In this document: positions 1 through 8,960 of the stretch, in pieces
How the letters are laid out: each line of letters opens with the position of its first letter
How positions within the stretch are numbered: the stretch's first letter is position 1
Assembly: GCA_015055965.1 (NCBI GenBank)
Contig: SVHG01000004.1
Span: 62,001 to 126,000 of the forward strand
DNA length: 64,000 nt
Source of the DNA: Clostridiales bacterium
Lineage (GTDB): Bacteria; Bacillota; Clostridia; Christensenellales; Borkfalkiaceae
Direction: 5' to 3'
Translations under genes and position numbers: made by a program
Notes under the pieces: generated by a model
What the model was told of the DNA's origin: nothing
Database searches by the model: none
Seen by the model: only the letters and a program-made list of their open reading frames with translations

Positions 1-1234
1 TCGTTTTATTTTTTGAAAATATTAGCTTTACCGTTTTAATTAAGCTCTTGTTTTCTTTTGCAAGCTTTAAGCAAATTTTAGTGTCAGAACCGGCTTTACT
101 CTTAAATTCAGCCTCTAAATACAATTTTTTAAGCTGTTCGGGAGTAATTTCCTTATCGTATTTATAAAAGCATCTTAAAAACACTCTTGAGGTAAATAGC
201 TCCGTTTTGTAATGCTTAACAAACCTTCTTATGCCGCGAAAATCCTTATTTCTTTTGCCCTTTTTCCTTGCATGACTTAAGTGACGAATGCTCTCTTCAC
301 AAGGGATATATTCCCCGTCTAAGGTTAAAGCTGTGGTAAAGTCAACCTCCGGCAAATGTCTTTTTCTTTGCGAATAAGAATAAATATCAATAACAAATCC
401 TTCCTCACAAATATATAAGCCTGCTATACGCCAAGGCGAGCTTTTAGTTGCAAACTTTTTATCTATATGAATTCTTTTACCCGGCTTTGCGCCTTCTTTA
501 AACTGTAAAAAGTAGGGCTCTCCGTAATATACCTTTCTGAATAATGAAGAAAAGAAATCCTCTATTTCATCAGTATATTTAAATGCAAACACAAAGGAAA
601 CTATAAATAAAATTATAACTAAAATTAGCGCGGATATACCCCATACGTCCCACGTAAGCATTTGACCGGACATAAATAGGAGGGTTACGAAAATAGAAAG
701 CGCTCTTGTAATTAACTGAATCCCGGCAAAGGTTAAAAAGCTAAAGGGTAATAATCCCGCAATTGCGCATAAAACGTCGTCAGGGAAAAGGGGGACTAAG
801 AAAAGGAAGAAAATTAAAACGCCTTCTTTACCCTTTATTTTATACAACCAATCGTCTACCTTTTCCTTACTGCCAACTATCCAGTTAACGAACGGCCTAC
901 CTATTAGCTTACCTAAAGCAAATGCCGTCATCGCCCCGCAAAACATTCCTATATAAGAATATAAAAAGCTTCCTGCAATACCAAATACGTAGTTACCTGC
1001 CAATATAGTTACTATTGCGGGAACGGGGATTAGCGTTACCTGTAAAAAGCTTATAAGAATAAAGGCCAAGGGGGCTTTTGCACCCTGACTTTCTACGATT
1101 TCCTGTATCTCTTCCTTGGTAATATCCTGTAATCCGATTTTCTTCATGACAAAATAGACTGCCAATACAAGCAATCCTATTACTGAAGCCGAAATTATTA
1201 ACTTAATAATAGAGTTTTTCTTTTCAGTAGTCAT
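1..1234 (-). CDS. VTT/DedA (TVP38-like) membrane protein with C-terminal extension, partial
   Basis: The reading frame opens at an ATG (1234) preceded by AAGGTG and stays open to the window edge, so the 3' end is missing (411 codons visible). Residues about 8-30 form a membrane segment. Residues about 45-190 carry the VTT (SNARE-associated/DedA) hallmark: Gly-rich hydrophobic helices and the re-entrant motif VPLFPDD followed by an Ala-Gly (about residues 142-153). This family moves or scrambles lipids in the inner membrane. After about residue 215 comes a hydrophilic tail of about 195 residues, rich in Lys, Arg and aromatics, that I do not recognise; typical TVP38 proteins end soon after the VTT domain. 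It is divergent from the M32 gene. The family call is firm; the exact lipid role and tail function are unknown. Confidence 0.8.
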   Translation of the reverse strand, partial: MTTEKKNSIIKLIISASVIGLLVLAVYFVMKKIGLQDITKEEIQEIVESQGAKAPLAFILISFLQVTLIPVPAIVTILAGNYVFGIAGSFLYSYIGMFCGAMTAFALGKLIGRPFVNWIVGSKEKVDDWLYKIKGKEGVLIFFLFLVPLFPDDVLCAIAGLLPFSFLTFAGIQLITRALSIFVTLLFMSGQMLTWDVWGISALILVIILFIVSFVFAFKYTDEIEDFFSSLFRKVYYGEPYFLQFKEGAKPGKRIHIDKKFATKSSPWRIAGLYICEEGFVIDIYSYSQRKRHLPEVDFTTALTLDGEYIPCEESIRHLSHARKKGKRNKDFRGIRRFVKHYKTELFTSRVFLRCFYKYDKEITPEQLKKLYLEAEFKSKAGSDTKICLKLAKENKSLIKTVKLIFSKNKT

Positions 1235-1457
1235 TTCGCACCTTGATCGTTTATTTTGAAATAAAACAGTTGCTTTTAAGAAATATTTTTCGTAGCGGAG
1301 ATATTTGACCGTACTTATATTATACAACTAAAAATTAAAAATTCCTTGTAATATTAACAATTAAATAAAAAAATGTCAATTAAAAAAAGCTAAAATTTTC
1401 TTTTCTTAATTATTTCCTTTTTTGCCCTTTAACGCTCGTTAATTCACAAAAAAGCGT

Positions 1458-1472
1458 TTAATCGCGCTATAG
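1458..1472 (+). repeat. Dispersed motif copy, TTAATCG-CGC-TATAG
   Basis: Exact match to both half-sites. It lies between two divergent genes, the only such placement in the window. Confidence 0.6.
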
Positions 1473-1550
1473 GCGGATTTATTAGCAATATAGGCTTTAT
1501 AAAAATAGAAAATTTCACTTTTAAATTATTTGTCACCACTACTATTATTA

Positions 1551-1579
1551 TTGATAAAAAAGTTCTTTTATGTTACAAT
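1551..1579 (+). promoter_or_regulatory. Sigma-A promoter of the M32 carboxypeptidase gene
   Basis: TTGATA (1551-1556), 17-bp spacer, TACAAT (1574-1579). The gene starts about 55 bp downstream with an AGAGG ribosome binding site. Confidence 0.6.
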
Positions 1580-1635
1580 ATAAGCACACTTGCGGCTTTA
1601 ACAATCCGCTATAAAAAAACTTTTAGAGGTAAAAT

Positions 1636-3129
1636 ATGAATAACGCCCTTAAAATTTATAACGAAACGAACGAAAAGATTAAAGCTCTTTCTTTGGCAGG
1701 CTTTTTAATAGGTTGGGATATGCAAACGGAAATACCCAAAAAAGCAGACCATTCTAAACAGCTTGCAACCCTTTCCGAAATGGAATATAACCTTGCAACC
1801 ACACCAGAATATAAAAACGCAATAGACCTTCTTTTTGCAAATAAAGACTCTTTAGACGAGGTTTTAAAACACGAAATTACCGTTATGAAGGAATCTAATG
1901 ATAAGCTTTCTAAGATCCCCGTTGAGGAATACGTTGCCTTCTCCTCTTTAACCAACGAATTTTACAACGTATACGTTGAATGCAAGCAAAATAACGATTT
2001 TAAAAAGGCTATGCCCTACTATCAAAAGGTTATTGATTACCGCCACAAATACGCCAAGTGGTTAGAAACGCCAACCCTTAAGGGCTACGACGTTTTACTT
2101 GATGAATTTGAAAGGGGTATGACCGTTAAGGAATACGACGAATTTTTTAACCTATTAAAGGCTAAATTAGTTCCCGTAATTTTAAAAATAAACGCCCTTC
2201 CTAAAAAAGAGTTTAAATGGGCAGAGCAAATATTCCCTGCAGAAGGTCAAAGGCAATTCCAAGAATATCTTCGCGAAGTGTTCGGCTTCACTCCCGATTT
2301 AACTGTTATTAAGGAAAGCGAACACCCATTTACATCCAGCAATACCGTTACCGACGTTAGAATTACCAACCATTTTTACGAAAACAATTTTGCAAGCAGT
2401 ATTTTTAGCGCAATACACGAAATGGGACACGGCATCTACGAATTACAGGTAGCGCCTGAAATTGACGAAACCATGAGTGGCGGTGGCGCAAGTATGGCTA
2501 TGCACGAAAGCCAATCACGCTTTATGGAAAACCTTGTTGCAAGAAGCCCTGCCTTTTGGAAACGCCATTTTGCAAAGCTTAAAGAAATCTTCCCCACTCA
2601 GCTTGAGGGCGTAACCGTTGAAGATATGATTGAATACGTTAATCTTGCGGAATGTAGCTTAATCCGTACCGAAGCAGACGAGCTTACCTATAGCTTACAC
2701 GTTTTAATTCGCTACGAAATGGAAAAACGCATTATGGCAGGCGAAATCACCGCAGAAGAAATTCCCCAAAACTGGAACGCTCTTTATAAGGAATACCTTG
2801 GCGTTGACGTACCCGACGATACTCACGGTTGCTTGCAGGACGTTCATTGGGCGTACGGCGAATTCGGATACTTTCCCACCTACGCTTTAGGCTCTGCTTA
2901 CTCTTCACAAATTTATAACGCAATGAATAAATGCTTTAACGTTGAAGAGGCTATTGAAGGCGGTAATATGAAGGCAATCACCGATTGGTTAAGGGATAAT
3001 ATTCACAAGTACGGAAGCTCCAAATTTAGCAAGGATATTCTTTATCTGGCTACCGGCGAAGAGTTTAATCCCGAATATTACGTTGACTATTTAGTTAAAA
3101 AATATACCGCCCTTTACAAGTTGAACTAA
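1636..3129 (+). CDS. M32 family metallocarboxypeptidase
   Basis: 497 residues, the normal size of Taq-type carboxypeptidases. The zinc motif HEMGH lies at residues 261-265, and the family signature HESQSR begins at residue 290, supplying the third glutamate ligand and substrate contacts. No signal peptide, so it acts in the cytoplasm, removing C-terminal residues from peptides. It starts at an ATG with AGAGG just upstream, has its own promoter, and is followed by a hairpin terminator, so it appears monocistronic. It is one of three HExxH gluzincins in the window (with the lipoprotein at 7197 and the M3 enzyme at 40553). The family assignment is very secure; substrate preference cannot be read from sequence. 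Confidence 0.95.
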   Translation: MNNALKIYNETNEKIKALSLAGFLIGWDMQTEIPKKADHSKQLATLSEMEYNLATTPEYKNAIDLLFANKDSLDEVLKHEITVMKESNDKLSKIPVEEYVAFSSLTNEFYNVYVECKQNNDFKKAMPYYQKVIDYRHKYAKWLETPTLKGYDVLLDEFERGMTVKEYDEFFNLLKAKLVPVILKINALPKKEFKWAEQIFPAEGQRQFQEYLREVFGFTPDLTVIKESEHPFTSSNTVTDVRITNHFYENNFASSIFSAIHEMGHGIYELQVAPEIDETMSGGGASMAMHESQSRFMENLVARSPAFWKRHFAKLKEIFPTQLEGVTVEDMIEYVNLAECSLIRTEADELTYSLHVLIRYEMEKRIMAGEITAEEIPQNWNALYKEYLGVDVPDDTHGCLQDVHWAYGEFGYFPTYALGSAYSSQIYNAMNKCFNVEEAIEGGNMKAITDWLRDNIHKYGSSKFSKDILYLATGEEFNPEYYVDYLVKKYTALYKLN

Positions 3130-3145
3130 TTTATAATAAAAATTA

Positions 3146-3178
3146 AGCCTTTGCACGCTAAATGCAAGGGCTTTTTTG
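3146..3178 (+). terminator. Rho-independent terminator after the M32 gene
   Basis: AGCCTTTGCA (3146-3155) pairs with TGCAAGGGCT (3163-3172), followed by a T run. Confidence 0.85.
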
Positions 3179-3193
3179 TTAATTTATATTGAG

Positions 3194-3208
3194 TTAATCG
3201 ACTTATAG
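3194..3208 (+). repeat. Dispersed motif copy, TTAATCG-ACT-TATAG
   Basis: Exact copy ending 2 bp before the 3' end of the minus-strand DUF3737 gene; it continues into a T-rich tail. Confidence 0.65.
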
Positions 3209-3210
3209 AG

Positions 3211-4059
3211 CTATTTTTTATTTCTTTCTATAATTTTTGCCTTTAATGCAAGCTTGCTGTTTTCTTTAATAATTTCGCCAATTTTATCCGCTATAACTCT
3301 ACCCTTAACAACGTTCTTTACGGATATTATTTCACCCTTGATATCAGCGTTAACCTCGCTATACTCAAAGCTTAAATCACACCCTTCAGTTTCACAATTT
3401 ATAAGCGTTAGATTTTTGCAATAACAAAGGGGTTGAGTTCCGATAATTTTACAGTTTTTAAAGGTTAAGTTCTTGGAATACCATCCCAAATATTCCCCCT
3501 GAACTACGCAGTTTTCAACGGTAACGTTTTCTGCGTGCCAAAAGGCATCCTTCGTTTTTAAAACGCTATTTTTAATGGTTAAGTTTTTACAGTATTGAAA
3601 AGAATATTTACCGGAAAATTCAACCTCTTCAAGAGTTAAATCTTTACATTCAAAAAATGCGTATTCGCCGGTAATTGTACCACCTGCAATATCCATTTTT
3701 GAGCATCGCCAACCAAATTCCGAACTATTAACCGTAGTGTTAGCAATTGAAATACCCCTACATTCACGAAGGGCTTTAATGCCGTTTAGCTTGCTATCAA
3801 TAATGGTAATATCTTTAGAATACCAAAGCGCCGCGCGACAGTTTGGCGTTTGCTCGCAATCAAGCATAGAAAGACCGTTAACGTGCCAAAGCGGGTAACG
3901 CAAATCCATAAAGCAATTTTTTATTAAAATTTGACTGCATTCCTTAAGGGCGGATTCCCCGTCCTCTTCCCCTTCAAAACGGCAATTAATAATTTCTGCA
4001 TCCTTTTCGTTATACAGCGCTCTTTCATAAGGAAAGGTTTGATTAATAATTTTTTTCAT
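3211..4059 (-). CDS. DUF3737 family beta-helix protein
   Basis: 282 residues. The N-terminus (conserved start KKIINQTFPYERALY) and repeated blocks of the form NCxF/GxxxxxxCKNLTI match the DUF3737 family, a predicted right-handed parallel beta-helix found widely in gut Firmicutes. About twelve repeat coils run from residue 20 to 260, with many Cys and aromatic residues stacked at equivalent positions. There is no signal peptide or membrane segment, so it is probably cytoplasmic. The biochemical function of the family is not known to me; beta-helices often bind carbohydrate, but no catalytic residues can be pointed to. It sits alone, flanked on both sides by same-orientation copies of the dispersed 15-bp motif (3194 and 4211). 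Confidence 0.85.
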   Translation of the reverse strand: MKKIINQTFPYERALYNEKDAEIINCRFEGEEDGESALKECSQILIKNCFMDLRYPLWHVNGLSMLDCEQTPNCRAALWYSKDITIIDSKLNGIKALRECRGISIANTTVNSSEFGWRCSKMDIAGGTITGEYAFFECKDLTLEEVEFSGKYSFQYCKNLTIKNSVLKTKDAFWHAENVTVENCVVQGEYLGWYSKNLTFKNCKIIGTQPLCYCKNLTLINCETEGCDLSFEYSEVNADIKGEIISVKNVVKGRVIADKIGEIIKENSKLALKAKIIERNKK

Positions 4060-4210
4060 TTGCTAAAACACTCTTAAATAAATTTGAGTTAATTATATCA
4101 CTATTAAACTTGCTTGTCAACGCATATTCGCCCTTCTGCAAATTTATCAGGCTCAATAGCTAAAGCCTTTTAACTCTTAAAAATATTCAAAAATAAACTA
4201 ATAAGCGCCA

Positions 4211-4225
4211 TTAATCGCGTTATAG
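4211..4225 (+). repeat. Dispersed motif copy, TTAATCG-CGT-TATAG
   Basis: Exact half-sites; 5 bp beyond the 3' end of clpB (minus strand). Confidence 0.65.
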
Positions 4226-4230
4226 GCCCA

Positions 4231-6816
4231 CTAAAGGACTATTATTTGCCCGTTGCTAACGGCAACCGTAAGCGTTTGACCCTCCTGAATATCCCCGCCT
4301 AGAATTTTAATTGCAACGGCGGTTTCTATTTTGCTTTCTATAAATCTTTTTAAAGGTCTTGCGCCGTACGTTACGTCGTAACCGCGTTCAACTATTAAAT
4401 CCTTTGCTTCCTTGGTAACCTCTAATTTCAACTGCTGCTTGCCTATTCTTAAAGCAAGCTTTTTAAGCATTAAATCAACTATTTTTTCAACCGATTCTTT
4501 AGATAAGGGAGTAAAGGTTACTATATCGTTGAATCTGTTTAAAAATTCGGGGCGGAAGGTGCGTTTTAACAGCTCGTTAATTTTTTCCTTTGTTTGCTCC
4601 GTGATTTCGCCGCAACCGCTTTCCATATCTTCCATAATTAAGGAGCTTCCTAGATTAGAAGTCATAATTATTACGGTGTTTTTAAAGTTAACCGTTCTGC
4701 CGTGTCCGTCCGTAATCCTTCCGTCGTCTAACGCCTGTAAAAGCAAATTAAACACGTCCGGATGAGCCTTTTCTATTTCATCAAATAAAATTACCGAATA
4801 AGGCTTTCTTCTAACGGCGTCAGTTAACTGTCCGCCTTCGTCGTAACCAACGTATCCCGGGGGCGCGCCAATAAGTCTTGAAACGGAATATTTTTCCATA
4901 TATTCGCTCATATCAACCCTTATTAGGCTTCTTTCATCATTGAATAAATAGTCCGCAAGGGTTTTTGCAAGCTCCGTTTTACCAACGCCGGTAGGTCCTA
5001 AAAACATAAAGCAACCAATAGGTCTATTCTCGTCTGCAATACCGGCCCTAGAACGAAGAATTGCTTCCGCAACCTTTTGAACGGCGTCATCTTGCCCAAT
5101 AACCCTTTCGTGCAATTTCTCTGCAAGCATTAATAGCTTTTTCTTTTCCCCTTCCATAAGCTTGGTTACGGGAATAGACGTCCATTTTGATACTATTTGA
5201 GCTATTTCCTCTTCCGTAACTTCCATTCTTAATAGTGAGTTAACCGACTTATTCAGCGACTTTTGTTCACTTTCATGCAGTTTTTCATTTAAAGCAGGTA
5301 GCTCGCCGTACTGCAATTTTGCAACCCGCTCGTAATCACCTTTTCGCTTTGCATTTTCTATTTCTAAGTTAATTTGGTCTATCTTTTCTTTTATGTTTTG
5401 AACGCTGTTTATCTCTTCCTTCTCGCTTTCCCATTGAAGCTTTAAAATAGCAAGAGCTTCCCTTTTTTCGCTTAATTCCTTTCTAACGTTTTCAAGCCTT
5501 TCTAAGGATAGTGAATCCTTTTCCTTGCTAAGCGCCATTTCCTCTATTTGAAGCTGAACTATTTTTCTTGAAATAACGTCCATTTCGGTTGGCATACTAT
5601 CTATTTCGGTACGAATCATAGCGCACGCCTCGTCTATTAAGTCTATGGCCTTATCGGGTAAAAATCTATCGCTTATATACCTATCAGACAACGTTGCGGC
5701 AGAAACGATAGCCTTATCAGAAATTTTAACACCGTGGAATATTTCGTATCTTTCCTTTAATCCCCTTAAAATGGCAATAGTGTCTTCAACCGTGGGCTGA
5801 TCTACCGTTACCGGTTGAAAACGGCGTTCCAGCGCTGCGTCCTTTTCTATATATTTGGTATATTCGTCTAAAGTAGTTGCTCCTATACAGTGAAGCTCGC
5901 CCCTTGCAAGCATAGGCTTTAGTAAATTGCCAGCATCCATACTGCCTTCGCCCTTACCTGCCCCAACTATCGTGTGTAGCTCGTCTATAAAGAGCAAGGT
6001 AGCCCCTTCCTGTTTTTTAATTTCCTGCAATACCGCCTTTAAGCGCTCTTCAAATTCACCGCGATATTTTGCGCCCGCTATTAAAGATCCCATATCAAGG
6101 GCGAATATCTTTTTATCCTTTAAACCTTCAGGCACGTCACCGCTTACTATTCTGCGAGCCAACCCTTCTACTATTGCAGTTTTACCAACACCCGGTTCAC
6201 CAATTAAAACGGGATTATTTTTTGTTTTACGTGATAAAATTCTTATAACGTTCCTTATTTCTTCGTCACGCCCAATAACGGGATCTATCTTCCCGCTTCT
6301 TGCGCGCTCTACTAAATCATAGCCGTATTTTTGCAAAACGTCGTAATTTTGTTCGGGATCGTCGGTAGAAATAGGCGCGGTTTTAACCTCTTTTAAACGC
6401 TTTTCAAACTCACTTAAACTAATAGAGTATTTGCTAAGTAATTCTTTAACGGGCTTATAAGAGCTTTTTAAAAGAGCTGTAAAAATATGCTCTACCCCAA
6501 CGTATTCATCACCTTGAGATTTACTAAGATCATTAGCAACCGCTAATACTCTTGCGCCTTCCGTTGAATAATATACCTTAACACCGCTTCCCGTAACCTT
6601 GGGTAAACTCTCTAACTCTAATAATCCGTCCTTAAGCAAAGCTTCTGAAGATTTACCCATTTTGCTTAATAATGAAGCTATAAGCCCACTTTTATCACTT
6701 AGTAGCCCACATAAAAAGTGAGTTGGCGTTATTTCTTGGTGGTTATTTAACAGCGCCAAGTTTTGCGCCTCGTTTAAAGCTTCCATTCCTTTTTTCGTGT
6801 ACTTTTCTGTTGACAT
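4231..6816 (-). CDS. clpB: ATP-dependent disaggregase ClpB
   Basis: 861 residues, the full family length. The order is an N-terminal double Clp repeat (1-145), AAA+ domain 1 with Walker A GEPGVGKT (about 203-210), the long coiled-coil middle domain (about 400-525) that distinguishes ClpB from ClpA/C, and AAA+ domain 2 with GPTGVGKT (about 605-612) and the arginine-finger region before LNRF. ClpB threads aggregated proteins through its hexamer pore together with DnaK. The ATG at 6816 follows an AGGAGG-like site. A sigma-A promoter and a CIRCE operator lie about 125-180 bp upstream, so HrcA heat-shock control is expected. No grpE, dnaK or hrcA is near. Confidence 0.98.
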   Translation of the reverse strand: MSTEKYTKKGMEALNEAQNLALLNNHQEITPTHFLCGLLSDKSGLIASLLSKMGKSSEALLKDGLLELESLPKVTGSGVKVYYSTEGARVLAVANDLSKSQGDEYVGVEHIFTALLKSSYKPVKELLSKYSISLSEFEKRLKEVKTAPISTDDPEQNYDVLQKYGYDLVERARSGKIDPVIGRDEEIRNVIRILSRKTKNNPVLIGEPGVGKTAIVEGLARRIVSGDVPEGLKDKKIFALDMGSLIAGAKYRGEFEERLKAVLQEIKKQEGATLLFIDELHTIVGAGKGEGSMDAGNLLKPMLARGELHCIGATTLDEYTKYIEKDAALERRFQPVTVDQPTVEDTIAILRGLKERYEIFHGVKISDKAIVSAATLSDRYISDRFLPDKAIDLIDEACAMIRTEIDSMPTEMDVISRKIVQLQIEEMALSKEKDSLSLERLENVRKELSEKREALAILKLQWESEKEEINSVQNIKEKIDQINLEIENAKRKGDYERVAKLQYGELPALNEKLHESEQKSLNKSVNSLLRMEVTEEEIAQIVSKWTSIPVTKLMEGEKKKLLMLAEKLHERVIGQDDAVQKVAEAILRSRAGIADENRPIGCFMFLGPTGVGKTELAKTLADYLFNDERSLIRVDMSEYMEKYSVSRLIGAPPGYVGYDEGGQLTDAVRRKPYSVILFDEIEKAHPDVFNLLLQALDDGRITDGHGRTVNFKNTVIIMTSNLGSSLIMEDMESGCGEITEQTKEKINELLKRTFRPEFLNRFNDIVTFTPLSKESVEKIVDLMLKKLALRIGKQQLKLEVTKEAKDLIVERGYDVTYGARPLKRFIESKIETAVAIKILGGDIQEGQTLTVAVSNGQIIVL

Positions 6817-6940
6817 AATAACCTCCTTGTTTCTTTACACAAATATTATTACGCTTTTTATCGCAGTATAAACTTAAGCAAAAAAAGCAAACTAAATTTA
6901 ACTGCGTAAATAAGTTTTTAGCAATTCAGCAATTAAAGTG

Positions 6941-6967
6941 TTAGCACTCTAACTGTTTGACTGCTAA
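6941..6967 (-). promoter_or_regulatory. CIRCE operator (HrcA site) of clpB
   Basis: TTAGCACTC (6941-6949), a 9-bp spacer, GACTGCTAA (6959-6967). This is the classical CIRCE inverted repeat with one mismatch (GAGTGCTAA expected). It covers the predicted transcription start just downstream of the -10 box, the normal position for HrcA repression. Confidence 0.85.
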
Positions 6968-6968
6968 T

Positions 6969-6997
6969 ATTTTACAACACAATTACCTAGCTGTCAA
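6969..6997 (-). promoter_or_regulatory. Sigma-A promoter of clpB
   Basis: Read on the minus strand: TTGACA (6997-6992), 17-bp spacer, TAAAAT (6974-6969). It directly abuts the CIRCE operator. Confidence 0.8.
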
Positions 6998-7112
6998 GCA
7001 ATTTTACTAAAAATCGTAAAATTATTTTACCAAAAAAGCTCAATAGAAATTTTCAGGTTATTAAATAAATTTAATACTTTGAATAAAAAATATAATTTTA
7101 AGTAGTATTTTG

Positions 7113-7141
7113 TTGACAAAATCGCCATTATATTATAACAT
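7113..7141 (+). promoter_or_regulatory. Sigma-A promoter of the M3-like lipoprotein gene
   Basis: TTGACA (7113-7118) with TAACAT (7136-7141) at a 17-bp spacing; TATAAC at 15 bp is an alternative -10. The gene begins 55 bp downstream after AGGAG. Confidence 0.65.
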
Positions 7142-7196
7142 ATAAAATATTAATCCTTTTCTTTGTATTAGGGAAATTAAGTTTTAGGAGAAAGTT

Positions 7197-8816
7197 ATGA
7201 AAAAATTAAGATTTTTATTACTTACCGTTTTGGTCGTAATATTTGCTTTCCAATCAATCGCTTGTAACGACGCTCAAGGCGGAGCATACGAAGCTCCCCA
7301 TATGAACGACCGTGTTTACGAAAGAATTGATGAAGAGGGTTTTAACACTTTAGTAGAAAAAATCTACGAATTAGTAGAAGTAGACGGCAAGCGCTACGAA
7401 TTAAAGCAAGCAAGAGATGAATTCTTTAGCGAATATTACAACAAAGCGTTCACTATGAACACACTTGCTTCTATTAATTACGATAAAGACGCAACTAGCG
7501 AGTATTGGCAAGAAGAAAGCGTTTGGGCTTTAAACTTTGCTCAAAACGTGCAAAACACCGCTTTAGAGGTTGAAAAGGCTATTTTCGGTTCTGAATTTTA
7601 CGGCGAATACTTTACCAGACTTTACGGCGAAGAATATGCAGAAAGCATTTTCGTTAGCGAAGTAGAAAGCGAAGAACAGCTTGCTCTTTCTGCTCAAATC
7701 GCTGCTTTAGAAGCAGATTACAACGTATTATACGCCGCAGGCAAGACCAACGCTCTTTACGAAACTTACATTCAATTAGTAAATTTACGTAACGAATACG
7801 CTCGCACCAAAAAGGATGAAGAAGGAAATCCCTATAAGAACTATATGGATTACGCTTACGCAAACGTTTACTCAAGAGAATACACTCCTGATGAAGTTAG
7901 CGAATTTAGAAATTCTGTAAGAAAAACTTTCTTGCCCTTAAAGAAATCGATTGAATCTGCCTATGGTCAATATAGTGCTGATGAAAGCTTCTTCCCTAAT
8001 CAAATCGTTTCTTATCTTCCATCAGTTATTAAAAACACTATTCCCGAAATGCTTTCAAGCTGGAATTACATGATAGACAAAGGTCTTTACGACTTCGACA
8101 TTTCTGGAACAAAGGCTAATACCTCTTACGTAACTACCTTCTATGAATATGACGACGCATTTATGTTCGTTAACACAAAAGGTTCCGTTTTAACCGACCT
8201 TTCAACAGTTATTCACGAATTCGGTCACTATAACGAAAAGTTTATGGCTAAAGAAGAGCTAGAAGATCCCCGTGGAGTAAGAAGCTACGACTTAGCTGAA
8301 ACCCACTCACAAGCATTTGAGCTTATTACTTTACCCGCAGTTAAAAAACTAATTGAAAGCAACTTCTCAACTGAAAATCTTTATGAAAGTTACTTATATT
8401 CATTATTTGATAACAGCATTTGGGCAGTTTTAAGCAACTGTGTATTTGATGAATTTGAATACAACATGTACAATGCAGACCCTGAAGAATTAACCGCATC
8501 CTTCATTAAATCAAGCTTTAGTTCTTCTTGGAGAAGATATTGGGGTGGTACTGCACCTAACTTCTTCCAAGTTCCCCACCTATTCGTTTCACCTGCATAC
8601 TGCATCAGTTATGCAGTTTCACTAATCTTCTCTGCTGAAATTTGGGCAAGTGACGATCCTATTCAAAACTACTTAACCGCAGTTGAATACGGTAGCTACA
8701 ATTACCTTTCAACCGTTTATACCGCTATGGGATTAGAAAGCCCCTTAGCACCTGAAACCGTTGAAACCGTAGCAAACGCATTCACTTCTTACATTAACGA
8801 ATACATTTTAGGCTAA
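7197..8816 (+). CDS. M3-like zinc metallopeptidase lipoprotein
   Basis: 539 residues. Residues 1-22 form a lipoprotein signal peptide with the lipobox SIAC (Cys23), so the protein should be anchored on the outer face of the membrane. HEFGH at residues 340-344 is the zinc motif, and E368 in the stretch ETHSQ lies where M3 (thimet/oligoendopeptidase) enzymes place their third ligand. M3 enzymes normally read HExGHxxH; the last His is absent here, so this is a divergent M3-type gluzincin. Strong AGGAG site, own promoter and downstream terminator indicate a single-gene unit. Likely role: cutting extracellular peptides for nutrition. Substrate is inferred only from the family. Confidence 0.8.
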   Translation: MKKLRFLLLTVLVVIFAFQSIACNDAQGGAYEAPHMNDRVYERIDEEGFNTLVEKIYELVEVDGKRYELKQARDEFFSEYYNKAFTMNTLASINYDKDATSEYWQEESVWALNFAQNVQNTALEVEKAIFGSEFYGEYFTRLYGEEYAESIFVSEVESEEQLALSAQIAALEADYNVLYAAGKTNALYETYIQLVNLRNEYARTKKDEEGNPYKNYMDYAYANVYSREYTPDEVSEFRNSVRKTFLPLKKSIESAYGQYSADESFFPNQIVSYLPSVIKNTIPEMLSSWNYMIDKGLYDFDISGTKANTSYVTTFYEYDDAFMFVNTKGSVLTDLSTVIHEFGHYNEKFMAKEELEDPRGVRSYDLAETHSQAFELITLPAVKKLIESNFSTENLYESYLYSLFDNSIWAVLSNCVFDEFEYNMYNADPEELTASFIKSSFSSSWRRYWGGTAPNFFQVPHLFVSPAYCISYAVSLIFSAEIWASDDPIQNYLTAVEYGSYNYLSTVYTAMGLESPLAPETVETVANAFTSYINEYILG

Positions 8817-8834
8817 TCGTTAAATTAAAAATTT

Positions 8835-8866
8835 AAGAGGGAAGATTTCTCTTCCCTCTTTTTTAT
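8835..8866 (+). terminator. Terminator after the lipoprotein peptidase gene
   Basis: AAGAGGGAAGA (8835-8845) pairs with TCTTCCCTCTT (8850-8860), then a T run. Confidence 0.9.
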
Positions 8867-8924
8867 TGCCTTAAAAGTTTATCAACTACTCTATTTTATT
8901 ATAAAACGTCCTTTTTTTACAAAG

Positions 8925-8951
8925 AAAACCGAGGCTAAAAACCTCGGTTTT
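8925..8951 (-). terminator. Terminator of the ROK gene, possibly bidirectional
   Basis: AAAACCGAGG (8925-8934) pairs with CCTCGGTTTT (8942-8951). T-rich sequence follows in both directions; it ends the minus-strand ROK gene. Confidence 0.8.
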
Positions 8952-8960
8952 TATTTTTTA

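Larger units (their letters stand above)
1235..1635. other. Divergent intergenic region
   Basis: AT-rich 401 bp between divergent genes. It holds a minus-strand TATAAT-like box near 1319-1324 for the VTT gene (no good -35), one copy of the dispersed 15-bp motif, and the M32 promoter. No further gene was seen. Confidence 0.6.

Noticed and set aside
3194..4225. Dispersed motif as integron attC or IS terminal repeats
   Set aside because: The 15-bp motif is not palindromic, does not match RYYYAAC/GTTRRRY, and no transposase or target-site duplication was found.
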